A stretch of DNA of 64,000 nucleotides from Hamadaea sp. (GCF_013362815.1 NZ_JABFVK010000051.1:62001-126000); one strand, 5' to 3'. Counted from the stretch's first letter, positions 1-7,608 are shown. Notes: a model not told the origin generated them from the sequence alone. Program-made: numbers and translations.

Positions 1-348
1 GCCGCGCTGAACGAGCACCGTGGCATCGCCGGGCGCGACGCCCTCTGGGGTCACCCGGACCTGTTGCCCACCGACGACGACTTCGCCGACCCCGAGGGGT
101 ACGCCCAGGGCCAGCTCTCGCTGGCCGACCTCGGCGACTTCGAGGCCGACCTGCGCAAGCTCATGGACGGCGAGACCCCACCGGCCCCCTCGTCCCCCTC
201 GTCCTCGTCCTCTGCCTCGTCCACGTCGCCGGACTCGGTGGACTCGGCGGGCTCGGCGGGCTCGGCGGGCTCGGCCACCGAGGATGAGCCGGACCGGAAG
301 CCCGACGTGTCGGGCGAGCCGGACGAGAAGCCTGACGACGAGAAGTGA
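1..348 (+). CDS. Zinc-dependent metalloprotease, DUF2342 family (C-terminal end only)
   Basis: The window opens inside this gene. Reading frame 1 from base 1 gives the typical end of a DUF2342 putative zinc metalloprotease, including RDALWGHPDLLPT followed by a short DD/DF-rich segment. The catalytic HExxH part lies upstream, out of view. After about residue 55 of the visible part the protein becomes a low-complexity acidic tail: a run of Ser/Pro, then near-perfect 9-base repeats (about 243-275) encoding Ser-Ala-Gly triplets. In Mycobacterium tuberculosis the homologue (Rv3195) sits beside the ABC1 and whiB7 genes, as it does here. The family call is good; the proteolytic role is inferred from the family, not seen. 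Confidence 0.85.
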   Translation, partial: AALNEHRGIAGRDALWGHPDLLPTDDDFADPEGYAQGQLSLADLGDFEADLRKLMDGETPPAPSSPSSSSSASSTSPDSVDSAGSAGSAGSATEDEPDRKPDVSGEPDEKPDDEK

Positions 349-360
349 CCACCCGGCCGC

Positions 361-465
361 GCTGATCGTCGGCGGCCGACGATCAGCGCGGTGCGACGGC
401 CATGATCGTCGGAAGCCGACGATCAACGCACTTAAACGCCCTTGAATGTCGGAAGCCGACGATCA
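361..465. repeat. Cluster of three GATC-bounded palindromes
   Basis: Right after the metalloprotease gene there are three related inverted repeats. The first (361-387) has perfect 13-base arms, GCTGATCGTCGGC and its complement. The second (403-425) has 10-base arms TGATCGTCGG around AAG. The third (448-465) keeps the right arm CCGACGATCA but has a shortened left arm. They lie between convergent genes, so they may form transcription stop signals, but they lack T-tracts and repeat the same arm sequence, which suggests a repetitive extragenic family. Confidence 0.7.
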
Positions 466-505
466 TGGGGCGGTGCGGCGCCGATGATCAATGGGGTGGG
501 CGGCG

Positions 506-1039
506 TCAGTCTTCGATGTATGCGTTTCCGGCGACGGCGGCGACGCCCTCGAGGAAGCCCCGGGCTCGTTCCGTCTTCGGGTAACGGGCGACCAGCCGCC
601 AGAACGCGGCGCTGTGGTTCGGCTCGATCAGGTGCGCCAGCTCATGGATGAGCACGTAGTCGCTGACCCAGATCGGCATGTCCCGGAGCCGGTCGGAGAG
701 CCGGATCGTCCGGTCGTCGGGCGAGCAGGAGCCCCATCGGCCCCGCTGATTGGAGACCCACCGTACGCCGAGCGGCAAAGCAGCCGCGTCGTAGTCGGCG
801 AAGTATCGGGCGACGAGCTGGTGCGCCCGGGCCATCAAGGCATCGTCGGACCGAGCGCCCTTTTTGTCCTTGGCTTCCAGCCTGGCCAGCATCTTGTCGA
901 CCCAGGCGGTCTCCTCGGCCCGGGAGAACTGGCTCGGGATGAGAACGACGACCGTCTCACCCTCGCGGTAGGCGGCAACCGTCCGGCGTCGGCGCTCACT
1001 GCGCCGCACCTCAACGACGGGCGTCCGCTGGTCCGCCAT
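506..1039 (-). CDS. YgjP-type M48 family metallopeptidase
   Basis: A 177-residue protein with the zinc protease signature HELAH followed by a third ligand in PNHSAAFW, the layout of the YgjP/DUF45 branch of M48 metallopeptidases. The motif VRWVSNQRGRWGSCSPD upstream of the HExxH is also typical of this family. No signal peptide or membrane segment is visible, so a cytoplasmic enzyme is likely. The ATG at 1039 is chosen because the sequence before it is arginine-rich non-conserved readthrough; the first conserved stretch (VVEVRRSERRRRTVAAYREG) begins a few residues later. It converges on the metalloprotease gene. The physiological substrate is unknown. Confidence 0.85.
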   Translation of the reverse strand: MADQRTPVVEVRRSERRRRTVAAYREGETVVVLIPSQFSRAEETAWVDKMLARLEAKDKKGARSDDALMARAHQLVARYFADYDAAALPLGVRWVSNQRGRWGSCSPDDRTIRLSDRLRDMPIWVSDYVLIHELAHLIEPNHSAAFWRLVARYPKTERARGFLEGVAAVAGNAYIED

Positions 1040-1303
1040 CGATGGCAGGTTCAGCTCACGCCGGCGGTGACGTTCAGCCGGTTCATGCGTTGGACGGTAG
1101 CGGGCGGAGTGCAGGGGTGCGCAAGACCTGTCCCACGCCTTTTTTCTTCGCAAAACTCGGGTAAAGGACAAAAGCGCCGAAGATCATCTCGGGCCCGCCC
1201 GGCGTGTCCCGGCGTACCTGACATATCCGAAGACGTGGGGAAGGCACACTTCCGGGCGAGCCTGTCGCATATGGGCGGGCGAAAGGGTCAACAGGAGGAC
1301 ATC

Positions 1304-1459
1304 GTGGCTGAAGAGATGTACAACGGGTACTGCGTGAAGTGCAAGGAGAAGCGCGACTTCAAGGGCACCGTTACTGTCTCGAAGACCGGAATGAGGATGG
1401 CGAAGGGCCCCTGCCCCGTCTGCGGGACCACGGTGAACCGCATTCTGGGCAAGGCCTGA
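1304..1459 (+). CDS. Small zinc-ribbon protein, DUF5679 family
   Basis: A 51-residue protein starting at GTG 1304, five bases after a perfect AGGAGG (1293-1298). It has two CxxC-like knuckles, CVKCK near residue 9 and CPVCG near residue 38, and a conserved KRDFKGTV segment between them. This matches DUF5679, a family of very small predicted zinc-binding proteins common in actinobacteria whose function is not known. Its excellent ribosome binding site and the following strong hairpin suggest a short, well-expressed single-gene unit. Confidence 0.85.
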   Translation: MAEEMYNGYCVKCKEKRDFKGTVTVSKTGMRMAKGPCPVCGTTVNRILGKA

Positions 1460-1475
1460 CAGCATCTGACTTTCC

Positions 1476-1511
1476 GGGCCTCGGCTGTCACTTCTTCGAC
1501 AGCCGAGGCCC
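1476..1511 (+). terminator. Hairpin after the DUF5679 gene
   Basis: A 14-base perfect stem (1476-1489 paired with 1498-1511) with an 8-base loop ACTTCTTC begins 16 bases past the DUF5679 stop codon. There is no T-tract, as is common for actinobacterial terminators. Confidence 0.75.
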
Positions 1512-1517
1512 GAGCCC

Positions 1518-1579
1518 TGTGGATAACCCGCTGATTTCTGTGGATAACCCGACGTGGGTTGTGCATAACCTGTGGATCA
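1518..1579. promoter_or_regulatory. Cluster of four DnaA-box-like sites
   Basis: Within 62 bases there are two TGTGGATAA (1518-1526, 1539-1547), one TGTGCATAA (1560-1568) and one TGTGGATCA (1571-1579). The first three are exact reverse complements of TTATNCACA, the DnaA-box consensus. Successive starts are 21, 21 and 11 bases apart, so all sites face the same side of the helix. There is no dnaA, dnaN or gyrB nearby, so this is not an obvious oriC. It lies between the DUF5679 hairpin and the ThiF-like gene, and could be a DnaA titration or regulatory site. Confidence 0.6.
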
Positions 1580-1618
1580 GCGGGTGGCGGGGACGGCGTA
1601 CGCGTCAGGATTCTCGGC

Positions 1619-2554
1619 GTGAGCCATCGCCGCCAGCCTCGGCCGCTCCTGATTCCGGGCGTACGCCCGCTGTGGCGGGACCGTCGCCGGGTGCAGCTCG
1701 GACTGGATGAACGCCGGGCGGTCGTCCTCGAATTGGCGCATCCGTCGGCCGGTCGGCTGCTCGACCTCCTCGACGGCTCGCGTACCGAGCGAATGCTGCT
1801 CGATCAGGCGGCCGTCTTCGGCATGGACGAGGACGCCACGCGTACCCTCCTGAACGATCTCATGGAGCGCGGCCTGGTGATCACCGCGGACGCCTTGCTC
1901 CCGGCTGGTCTGCCGAGTGCGGACCGGGAGCGGCTGAGCGCGGAGGCGGGCGCGCTGGCGTTGGAGCAGCCGGCGCGGACGCCGGCCGAGGTGCTCCGGC
2001 GACGGGCGAGATCCCGCGTCGTGATCGGCGGCGGCGGGCGGCTGGCCCAGACGGTGGCCGGCGGACTGCGCGAGGCGGGTGTGCGGCGAGTGGCTCAGGC
2101 GACCGAGCCGCAGTCGCTGCTTCCCGATCGCGCCGGTGGCCCCCGCGTACGCGTCGGCGGGGTGGCCCTGCGGGTGGAGATCTCCGGCGGGCGGCTGCCG
2201 GTGGCCCGTTCCCTACCGCTCCTCCTCGTGACGGTACGCGAGGCCGCAGTGACCGTCGGCCCGATGGTCGTCGCAGCTCACGGCCCCTGCCTGCGATGCC
2301 TGGGACTGCATCGGGTCGACCGCGACCCCCGCTGGCAGCAGGTCGAGTCACAGTTACCAACTTCGATCGATGTCGAGCCACCGTGCTCGGCCGTAACGGT
2401 GCTCGCCGCAGGCGCCCGCACGATCGCCGAGGCACTCACCATCCTCGACGGGGGGCCATCCGCGCTGATCGGGGCTAGTGTGGAGATCTCCGGCGCCGAC
2501 GAGATCCGCCGACGGCGATGGGAGCGGCATCCCGCCTGTGCATGTCCGCCGTGA
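1619..2554 (+). CDS. ThiF/E1-like protein, cyclodehydratase-type fold
   Basis: A 311-residue protein. The N-terminal 100 residues look like a winged-helix segment with the consensus of TOMM cyclodehydratase and ThiF-like E1 proteins (LLDLLDGSRTE, then LLNDLMERGLV). Around residue 125 a Rossmann-like strand-loop VVIGGGGRLAQ follows. Near residue 220 the motif CLRCLGLHRVDRDP supplies a CxxC, and the protein ends HPACACPP with another cysteine pair, so a zinc knuckle is likely. The usual adenylation residues of active E1 enzymes are not obvious. The start GTG 1619 is chosen for AGGA eight bases upstream. A homologous gene sits next to the ABC1 kinase in mycobacteria (Rv3196, from memory). No peptide substrate gene is visible. 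Confidence 0.65.
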   Translation: MSHRRQPRPLLIPGVRPLWRDRRRVQLGLDERRAVVLELAHPSAGRLLDLLDGSRTERMLLDQAAVFGMDEDATRTLLNDLMERGLVITADALLPAGLPSADRERLSAEAGALALEQPARTPAEVLRRRARSRVVIGGGGRLAQTVAGGLREAGVRRVAQATEPQSLLPDRAGGPRVRVGGVALRVEISGGRLPVARSLPLLLVTVREAAVTVGPMVVAAHGPCLRCLGLHRVDRDPRWQQVESQLPTSIDVEPPCSAVTVLAAGARTIAEALTILDGGPSALIGASVEISGADEIRRRRWERHPACACPP

Positions 2555-2600
2555 GGATGTCGAACCGATGACGAACGATCGGATAGGGGAGAATGGCCCG

Positions 2601-3938
2601 GTGACCGACATTCCACGCCGAGCCGTCGCCCGCACCGCCAAGCTCGCGTCCCTGCCTCTCGGCTTCGCGGGGCGTACCGTTCTCGGATTCGGCAAGCGGG
2701 TCACCGGGATGGCGGCCGACGTCGTGGCGGCCGGGATCCAGGAACGGACCGCCGAGCAGCTGTTCAGCGTACTGGGGCAGCTCAAGGGCGGTGCGATGAA
2801 GCTCGGGCAGGCGCTGAGCGTCTTCGAGGCCGCCCTGCCGGAGGAGTTGGCCGGCCCGTATCGGCAGGCCCTGACCAAGCTGCAGGAGGCGGCTCCGCCG
2901 CTGCCGGCCGCCAGTGTCCACAAAGTTCTCGCCGACCAGCTCGGCCCCGAATGGCGCGGGCTGTTCAAGGAGTTCGACGACCATCCGGCCGCCGCGGCGA
3001 GCATCGGCCAGGTCCACCGAGCCGAGTGGAAGGTGCCACGCAAGCGCACCGGGCTGCCGGTCGCGGTGAAGGTGCAGTACCCCGGCGCGGGCGACGCCCT
3101 GATCGCCGACCTCGCGCAGTTGGCCCGGTTCTCCGCCCTCTTCGGCGTGATCCAGCCCGGCCTCGACGTGAAGCCGCTGGTCACCGAGTTGAAGGCACGC
3201 GTAGTCGAGGAGCTCGATTACGACCTCGAAGCCGCCTCGCAGACCATCTTCGCCGAGGCGTACGCCGACGACGAGGAGTTCCACATCCCGCGAGTGCTGA
3301 TGAGCGCACCCCGGGTGCTGGTCACCGAGTGGATCGAGGGCACTCCCCTGTCGGCGGTCATCAACTCCGGCACGGTGGGCGACCGGGACCGGGCAGGCGA
3401 ACTTCTGGCGACCTTCGCCTTCTCCGCGCCGCAACGGGCGGGCATGCTGCACGCCGACCCGCACCCGGGCAACTTCCGGCTCATGCCGGACGGTCGGCTC
3501 GGCGTCATCGACTTCGGCGCGGTGGCCCGCCTCCCCGGTGGACTGCCCGAACCGATCGGGCGGCTCACCCGGCTCGCGCTCGACGGCGACGCCGACGGCG
3601 TACTGGCCGGGCTGCGTCAGGAGGGGTTCGTCAAGCCTGACGTCGACATCGACGCTCCGGCCATCCTCGAGTGGATCGAGCCGATGCTGGAACCCCTGCG
3701 GGCCGAGGAATTCCGGTTCACCCGGTCCTGGCTGCGGGGCGAGGCGGCCCGGATCGCCAGCCCGAAGAGCCCGGCGTACGCGATGGGTCGGCAACTCAAC
3801 CTGCCCCCGGCGTACCTGATGATCCAGCGGGTGACCATGGGAACCATCGGCGTGCTCTGCCAGCTGGAGGCCAAGGCCTCGTATCGCGACGTGATCGCCG
3901 ACTACCTACCCGGGTTCGCCGAGTCCGAACCCGTCTGA
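2601..3938 (+). CDS. ABC1/ADCK-family atypical kinase
   Basis: A 445-residue ABC1 (UbiB/ADCK-like) kinase. Visible motifs in order: the KxGQ signature GGAMKLGQALS, an Ala-rich loop AAASIGQVHRA, the VAIK-like lysine strand VAVKVQYPG, the catalytic loop HADPHPGNF and the metal-binding DFG in VIDFGAV. These are the hallmarks of this family, which binds ATP and is linked to quinone and lipid metabolism. In mycobacteria the corresponding gene (Rv3197) belongs to the WhiB7 regulon and affects macrolide tolerance, and here it also lies beside whiB7. The GTG at 2601 matches the usual family N-terminus (TDIPRRAV); an ATG at 2568 would add 11 residues. Confidence 0.88.
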   Translation: MTDIPRRAVARTAKLASLPLGFAGRTVLGFGKRVTGMAADVVAAGIQERTAEQLFSVLGQLKGGAMKLGQALSVFEAALPEELAGPYRQALTKLQEAAPPLPAASVHKVLADQLGPEWRGLFKEFDDHPAAAASIGQVHRAEWKVPRKRTGLPVAVKVQYPGAGDALIADLAQLARFSALFGVIQPGLDVKPLVTELKARVVEELDYDLEAASQTIFAEAYADDEEFHIPRVLMSAPRVLVTEWIEGTPLSAVINSGTVGDRDRAGELLATFAFSAPQRAGMLHADPHPGNFRLMPDGRLGVIDFGAVARLPGGLPEPIGRLTRLALDGDADGVLAGLRQEGFVKPDVDIDAPAILEWIEPMLEPLRAEEFRFTRSWLRGEAARIASPKSPAYAMGRQLNLPPAYLMIQRVTMGTIGVLCQLEAKASYRDVIADYLPGFAESEPV

Positions 3939-3953
3939 GTCACGACGAAGAAG

Positions 3954-3983
3954 GCGCCCGGCCCCTCGTGAGGGACCGGGCGC
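3954..3983. terminator. Shared terminator between convergent genes
   Basis: GCGCCCGG (3954-3961) pairs with CCGGGCGC (3976-3983), and an inner CCCT pairs with AGGG. It lies 16 bases after the ABC1 kinase stop and 26 bases beyond the end of the small minus-strand gene, so it can serve both directions. Confidence 0.75.
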
Positions 3984-4008
3984 TGCCGTGTTGTCGTCTA
4001 TCGACGGA

Positions 4009-4164
4009 TCAGAAGGAGCCCGACTGGCGGGCCTGCTTACGCAGTGCCTTCATGGCGATGCGCTTCGCGGTGCGGGGTGCCTCGGCCTGAGGCCCGGGCA
4101 TTCGCGCCCGCGTCAGCGCTTCATCCATTAGATACATCTCGACGATTCCGGTGTTCGGGTTCAT
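4009..4164 (-). CDS. Small hypothetical protein downstream of whiB7
   Basis: A 51-residue open frame starting at ATG 4164, preceded by the purine-rich AGAGAAGGAA that ends one base before the ATG. The peptide begins MNPNTGIVEMYLMDEAL and ends with a basic helix rich in Arg, Lys and Gln (AMKALRKQARQSGSF). No membrane segment, signal peptide or cysteine is present. It follows whiB7 on the same strand after 85 bases and ends just before a shared terminator, so it may be co-transcribed with whiB7. No family was recognised. The regular codon use and the terminator support it as a gene, but the ribosome binding site spacing is poor. Confidence 0.5.
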   Translation of the reverse strand: MNPNTGIVEMYLMDEALTRARMPGPQAEAPRTAKRIAMKALRKQARQSGSF

Positions 4165-4249
4165 TTCCTTCTCTTCTCTCTTACTTGTTTCTTCGGATGT
4201 AGCCGGTAAGACCCGGCTGGGTTGGTGCTTCGCTGCTCAGTACGCCGGT

Positions 4250-4609
4250 TCAGGCGGCCAGACGGACCGACTCGCGGCCGGTGACCGTCGCCACCCGGGC
4301 GACCGTCTCGGCCCGCAGGTCGGCGTCCCGGGCGAGGTCCTCCTTGCGCGGACGGCCACGAGGACGCTTGCGCGCCACGATCGCACCGCGGTCGAAGATC
4401 TCACCACCCCAGACACCCCAGGGCTCGGCCCGCTCCAGCGCGCCCGCCAGGCACTCGGCCCGCAGCGGGCAGTCGCCGCAGAGGGCTCGGGCCAGCTCCA
4501 GCTCGGCCGGAGCGTCGGCGAACCACAGGTCGGGGTCGAACTTCCGGCAAGGCAGCTCCGCACCCAGCTCGACGGGGACGTCGAGAGCTGGGGCCAACGC
4601 CAGACTCAT
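4250..4609 (-). CDS. whiB7: WhiB7-type transcriptional regulator (WblC)
   Basis: A 119-residue WhiB protein. The four iron-sulfur cysteines are visible as LPCRKF, then CGDCPLRAEC, followed by the tryptophan/glycine turn EPWGVWGGE typical of the family. The C-terminus carries the AT-hook RGRPRK, which distinguishes WhiB7 from other WhiB proteins and binds AT-rich DNA beside the -35 element. WhiB7 partners with the housekeeping sigma factor and turns on intrinsic resistance genes when translation is inhibited. ATG 4609 is used because the cysteine domain follows at a normal distance and GTAGGA precedes it. The upstream leader contains a terminator and a translated gene, consistent with attenuation control. 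Confidence 0.93.
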   Translation of the reverse strand: MSLALAPALDVPVELGAELPCRKFDPDLWFADAPAELELARALCGDCPLRAECLAGALERAEPWGVWGGEIFDRGAIVARKRPRGRPRKEDLARDADLRAETVARVATVTGRESVRLAA

Positions 4610-4636
4610 AGTCCTACTCACCTCTTCTTCCTTCTC

Positions 4637-4657
4637 GGGGGGTTCTCCCCCTGGGGG
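4637..4657 (-). promoter_or_regulatory. Mutually exclusive G/C-run pairing before whiB7
   Basis: A run of five C (4647-4651) is flanked by six G (4637-4642) on one side and five G (4653-4657) on the other. The C-run can pair with either G-run but not both, giving two alternative short hairpins about 30 bases before the whiB7 start. This is the kind of switch expected in an attenuator, although it has not been shown to act here. Confidence 0.4.
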
Positions 4658-4670
4658 TGGCCGTGATGGC

Positions 4671-4714
4671 AAATAAATAAGGCCGCGGATCCCGGTGTGC
4701 GGGTTCCGCGGCCT
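4671..4714 (-). terminator. Rho-independent terminator in the whiB7 leader
   Basis: On the minus strand AGGCCGCGGA (4714-4705) pairs with TCCGCGGCCT (4689-4680), with additional CCCG/CGGG pairs inside, and the stem is followed by TTATTTATTT. This is a strong intrinsic terminator placed 62 bases upstream of whiB7 and 25 bases after the stop of the upstream small gene. In mycobacteria whiB7 is controlled by a translated leader peptide and a terminator, and the same parts are present here. Confidence 0.85.
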
Positions 4715-4738
4715 CAAGGTGAGCCGATGGTCTGTTTT

Positions 4739-5050
4739 TTAGACCGGCCTACCTCGAGGCGGAACACCGCGGAGTCCATCGACCTTGGTCGACTTGAACT
4801 CCGGCTTGCTCGCGTAGCCGCCGCGCGGGCCCTGCACCTGGATCTGCTCCGGGTTCAGGACGGTTTGCGGCTGCAGCGCTGCCATCGGAGACACTCCTCC
4901 GATGACGTGACCCGGCTTGCGGGTCATCAACAGATCGCCACCCAGGCTCGGCTGGGCGATGGTGGTCAGACTGATGCCACCGTTCGGCGCGCAGGCAGAA
5001 GCGAGCATCGGCAGCTGCTGCGGCGTCGTCATCCACGTCGTCAGAACCAC
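4739..5050 (-). CDS. Hypothetical 103-residue protein in the whiB7 leader
   Basis: The frame starts at GTG 5050, eight bases after a near-perfect ribosome binding site AAGGAGGTGA, the strongest in this region. The protein is rich in Pro, Gly, Gln and Met (for example MTTPQQLPMLASACAPNGG), has one cysteine, no signal peptide and no membrane segment, and ends in a basic, proline-rich tail RGVPPRGRPV. No family was recognised. It lies between uvrD2 and whiB7 on the same strand, and is followed directly by the whiB7 leader terminator. It may be an ordinary gene with its own terminator, or a long leader reading frame whose translation state decides whether transcription reaches whiB7. Confidence 0.65.
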   Translation of the reverse strand: MVLTTWMTTPQQLPMLASACAPNGGISLTTIAQPSLGGDLLMTRKPGHVIGGVSPMAALQPQTVLNPEQIQVQGPRGGYASKPEFKSTKVDGLRGVPPRGRPV

Positions 5051-5164
5051 CTGGCTCACCTCCTTACTGCTCTTCACGATCGGCTCTCGCCGACTCGCGC
5101 TCGGGTCTTACTCCAAGGGCAGGAATCGTCCCGCCGCTCGAACTGGTGTGACCGAAGGTTATTC

Positions 5165-5182
5165 CGCCTGCTAGAGCAGGCG
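5165..5182 (-). terminator. Palindrome after uvrD2
   Basis: The perfect palindrome CGCCTGCT-AG-AGCAGGCG begins nine bases after the uvrD2 stop codon (stop at 5192-5194 on the minus strand). It is short-looped and lacks a T-tract; it probably ends uvrD2 transcripts. Confidence 0.5.
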
Positions 5183-5191
5183 CAAATGATT

Positions 5192-7303
5192 TTACGGTTC
5201 CGTTGCCAAGTTTTTTTCGCCGACAAGATCGTCGACGTCCGCTCCGTTGAGAAGCGCCAATGTCGCGGCACCATAGAGCTCGATCTTCCGGGGTCCGATA
5301 CCGGCGATGCTCAAGAGGTCATCGGTGCTGGTGGGACGGCGTTCGGCCAGCGCCGTGAGGGTCGCGTCGGTGAACACCACGTACGCCGGGACACCCTGTT
5401 CGGTGGCGACTCGCAACCGCCACTCGCGAAGTCGTTCGAAGAGTTCTTCGTCGAGATCCGACGGGCAGGTCTGGCACCGGCCGAGCTTGCGTTCGGAGCC
5501 GCCGAGCAGCGTCGCGCCGCAGACTCGGCAGGAGACGGCGATCGCCCGCCGCCGGTCGACCTTCGACGGGCCCTTGCGCTGTGCCGGAGCGTCCGAGCCA
5601 CCGAGCTGAGGAAGAAACCGGCACGGCTTGCGCGCTCGGCCGCCGGGCGACCGGGACTGCCCGTAGCTGAGCCACAGCCAATGCCGGGCCCGGGTGACGC
5701 CGACGTAGAGCAGCCTGCGCTCCTCCTCCACCGCCTGCGGCGTCTTCGCGTACGCGGTGGGCAGGGTGCCCTCGACGAGCCCGACGAGGAAGACGGCGTC
5801 CCATTCGAGGCCCTTGGCAGAATGCAGGCTGGCCAGCGTGACGCCCTCGACGGTCGGGGCGTGCTGGGCGTCCGCCCGGCGGCCGAGTTCCTCGGTGAAC
5901 TCCAGCAGCGTCGGCGAGCCGATCTCCTGGGCGAGCCGGTGCAGCGCCGCCAGCGCCTCCCACCGCTCCCGGGCCGCTCCACCGGACGGCGGCTGCGACG
6001 GCTCCCAGCCCAAGCCGCGGAGCACCGCCGCGACCGCGTCCGGCACCGAACCCTCCAGCTCGCCGCGGGAGGCCGAGCGCAACGCGATCATCGCCTGGCG
6101 TACCTCGGCGCGCTCGAAGAACCGCTCCCCTCCGCGTACGACATAGGGAACGCCCGCAAGCGCGAGCGCCTCTTCATAGGCCTCGGACTGGGCGTTGGCC
6201 CGGAAGAGCACCGCGATCTCCGCCGCCGAGACGCCCGAGGCGATCAGTTCCGAACAGCGGGCCGCGACCGCGGCCGCCTCGGTGGGCTCGTCGGCGAACT
6301 GCCGCACGTCCGGCGCGGGACCGTCGGGCCGCTGACCCACCAGGTCGAGACGCAGTTTGGCCTCGACCCCCGAGGCCTGGCGGATCACGGCGTTGGCGAG
6401 GCCGACCACCTGCGGGGTGGACCGGTAGTCGCGGACGAGCCGCACCACGGTCGCGTCGCGGAACTGGCGCGCGAAGTCGATGAGGTAGCCGGAGGTCGCC
6501 CCGGTGAACGAGTAGATCGTCTGAGCCGCGTCGCCGACGACGGTCAGATCACGGCGGCCACCGAGCCAGGCGTCGAGCAACCGCTGCTGAAGCGGGTTGA
6601 CGTCCTGATACTCGTCCACCACGAAATGGCGGTACTGCGACCGGATCTGCTCGGCGACGTCGGCGTGCTCCTCGATCCCCCAGACGATCGCGCGCAGCAG
6701 GTCCTCGAAGTCCATCGCCCCGGCAGTGCGTTTGGCCTGCTCGTATGCCGTGAACACCTTCGCCGTCTCGGCGGCGGGCAGGGGCGTCTCGCGTTGCGCC
6801 TTGGCCGCCGCGACCTCGTACTCGCTCGGCTCCACCAGACTGGACTTCGCCCATTCGATCTCGGCCGCGAGGTCGCGGGCGGTGGTGCGGTCGGCTCGAA
6901 CCCCGGCGCGGGCGGCCGCCAGCGTCACCAGCCGGGCCTTGCTGTCGATGAGCTCGGGCATCTCGCGGCCACGCAACAGACGCGGGGCGAAGTAGCGCAA
7001 CTGCCGCAGCGCAGCGGCGTGGAAGGTGCGGGCCGACACCCCGGTCGCACCCAGCGCGGCCAGCCGTTCGCGCAGCTGGGCGGCGGCCCGGGCGGTGAAG
7101 GTGACGGCGAGCACATGGCGGGCCTGAACCTGCTCCTCGACCACCCGATGGGCGATGCGATGGGTGATCGCCCGCGTCTTGCCGGTGCCCGCGCCGGCGA
7201 GGATGCAGACCGGACCGGCCGGGGCGGTCACCGCCGCCAGCTGCTCCGGATCGAGACCACGCAGTGGATCATGCCGTCCTGAGTCACCTGCCACAGCGTG
7301 CAA
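5192..7303 (-). CDS. uvrD2: ATP-dependent DNA helicase UvrD2
   Basis: A 703-residue SF1A helicase. Visible motifs: Walker A AGAGTGKTRA near residue 38, Walker B VDEYQDVNPLQ, motif III VGDAAQTIYSFTGA, and motif VI region VGVTRARHW. After the motor there is a tetracysteine element (CRVCGATLLGG...GRCQTC) and then an HRDC domain ending in SIAGIGPRKIELYG. This order, motor - tetracysteine - HRDC, is specific to actinobacterial UvrD2, which in mycobacteria is essential and unwinds 3'-tailed DNA. The frame can begin at TTG 7303 or, more conventionally, at GTG 7294; nothing decides clearly. It is divergent from mycoredoxin with a 71-base gap. Confidence 0.93.
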   Translation of the reverse strand: MHAVAGDSGRHDPLRGLDPEQLAAVTAPAGPVCILAGAGTGKTRAITHRIAHRVVEEQVQARHVLAVTFTARAAAQLRERLAALGATGVSARTFHAAALRQLRYFAPRLLRGREMPELIDSKARLVTLAAARAGVRADRTTARDLAAEIEWAKSSLVEPSEYEVAAAKAQRETPLPAAETAKVFTAYEQAKRTAGAMDFEDLLRAIVWGIEEHADVAEQIRSQYRHFVVDEYQDVNPLQQRLLDAWLGGRRDLTVVGDAAQTIYSFTGATSGYLIDFARQFRDATVVRLVRDYRSTPQVVGLANAVIRQASGVEAKLRLDLVGQRPDGPAPDVRQFADEPTEAAAVAARCSELIASGVSAAEIAVLFRANAQSEAYEEALALAGVPYVVRGGERFFERAEVRQAMIALRSASRGELEGSVPDAVAAVLRGLGWEPSQPPSGGAARERWEALAALHRLAQEIGSPTLLEFTEELGRRADAQHAPTVEGVTLASLHSAKGLEWDAVFLVGLVEGTLPTAYAKTPQAVEEERRLLYVGVTRARHWLWLSYGQSRSPGGRARKPCRFLPQLGGSDAPAQRKGPSKVDRRRAIAVSCRVCGATLLGGSERKLGRCQTCPSDLDEELFERLREWRLRVATEQGVPAYVVFTDATLTALAERRPTSTDDLLSIAGIGPRKIELYGAATLALLNGADVDDLVGEKNLATEP

Positions 7304-7374
7304 TCATTCCAGGCGGCTCTGACGTTACGTCCGTCAGACACCCCCGCGGACATCCCTCGCAGAAAGGCCCGTCG

Positions 7375-7608
7375 ATGTTGACGATGTACTCCACCACCTG
7401 GTGCGGTTACTGCCACCGGCTCAAGTCGCAGCTGGACCGCGAGGGAATCGGCTACACCGTCGTCGACATCGAGCAGGACCCCACCGCCGCCGAGTTCGTG
7501 ATGAGCGTCAACGGCGGCAACCAGACCGTACCCACAGTGCGGTTCGCCGACGGCACGACGATGACGAACCCGAGCATCGTTCAGGTCAAGGACCGCCTCG
7601 GCGTGTAG
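7375..7608 (+). CDS. mrx1: Mycoredoxin (glutaredoxin-like)
   Basis: A 77-residue glutaredoxin-fold protein that starts MLTMYSTTWCGYCHRLK, with the CGYC active site that is characteristic of mycoredoxin-1. The cis-proline loop TVPTVRFADG and the C-terminal NPSIVQVKDRL helix complete the fold. Mycoredoxin reduces mixed disulfides between proteins and mycothiol; mshB of mycothiol synthesis is encoded at 39.0-39.9 kb in this same window. ATG 7375 has AAAGG nine bases upstream. The neighbour uvrD2 is divergent, as in mycobacteria (Rv3198A beside uvrD2). Confidence 0.9.
   Translation: MLTMYSTTWCGYCHRLKSQLDREGIGYTVVDIEQDPTAAEFVMSVNGGNQTVPTVRFADGTTMTNPSIVQVKDRLGV

Noticed and set aside
1518-1579. 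Chromosomal origin oriC
   Set aside because: No dnaA, dnaN, rpmH or gyrB near, only 62 bases, and no AT-rich unwinding region.
1619-2554. RiPP (ribosomal peptide) biosynthesis locus around the ThiF-like gene
   Set aside because: No precursor peptide, YcaO or protease partner lies near; conservation next to the ABC1 kinase indicates a housekeeping role.
4697-7282. Very long plus-strand open frame antisense to uvrD2
   Set aside because: The minus strand encodes a complete helicase with all motifs; the plus frame is Arg/Gly/Leu-rich composition noise of high-GC DNA.
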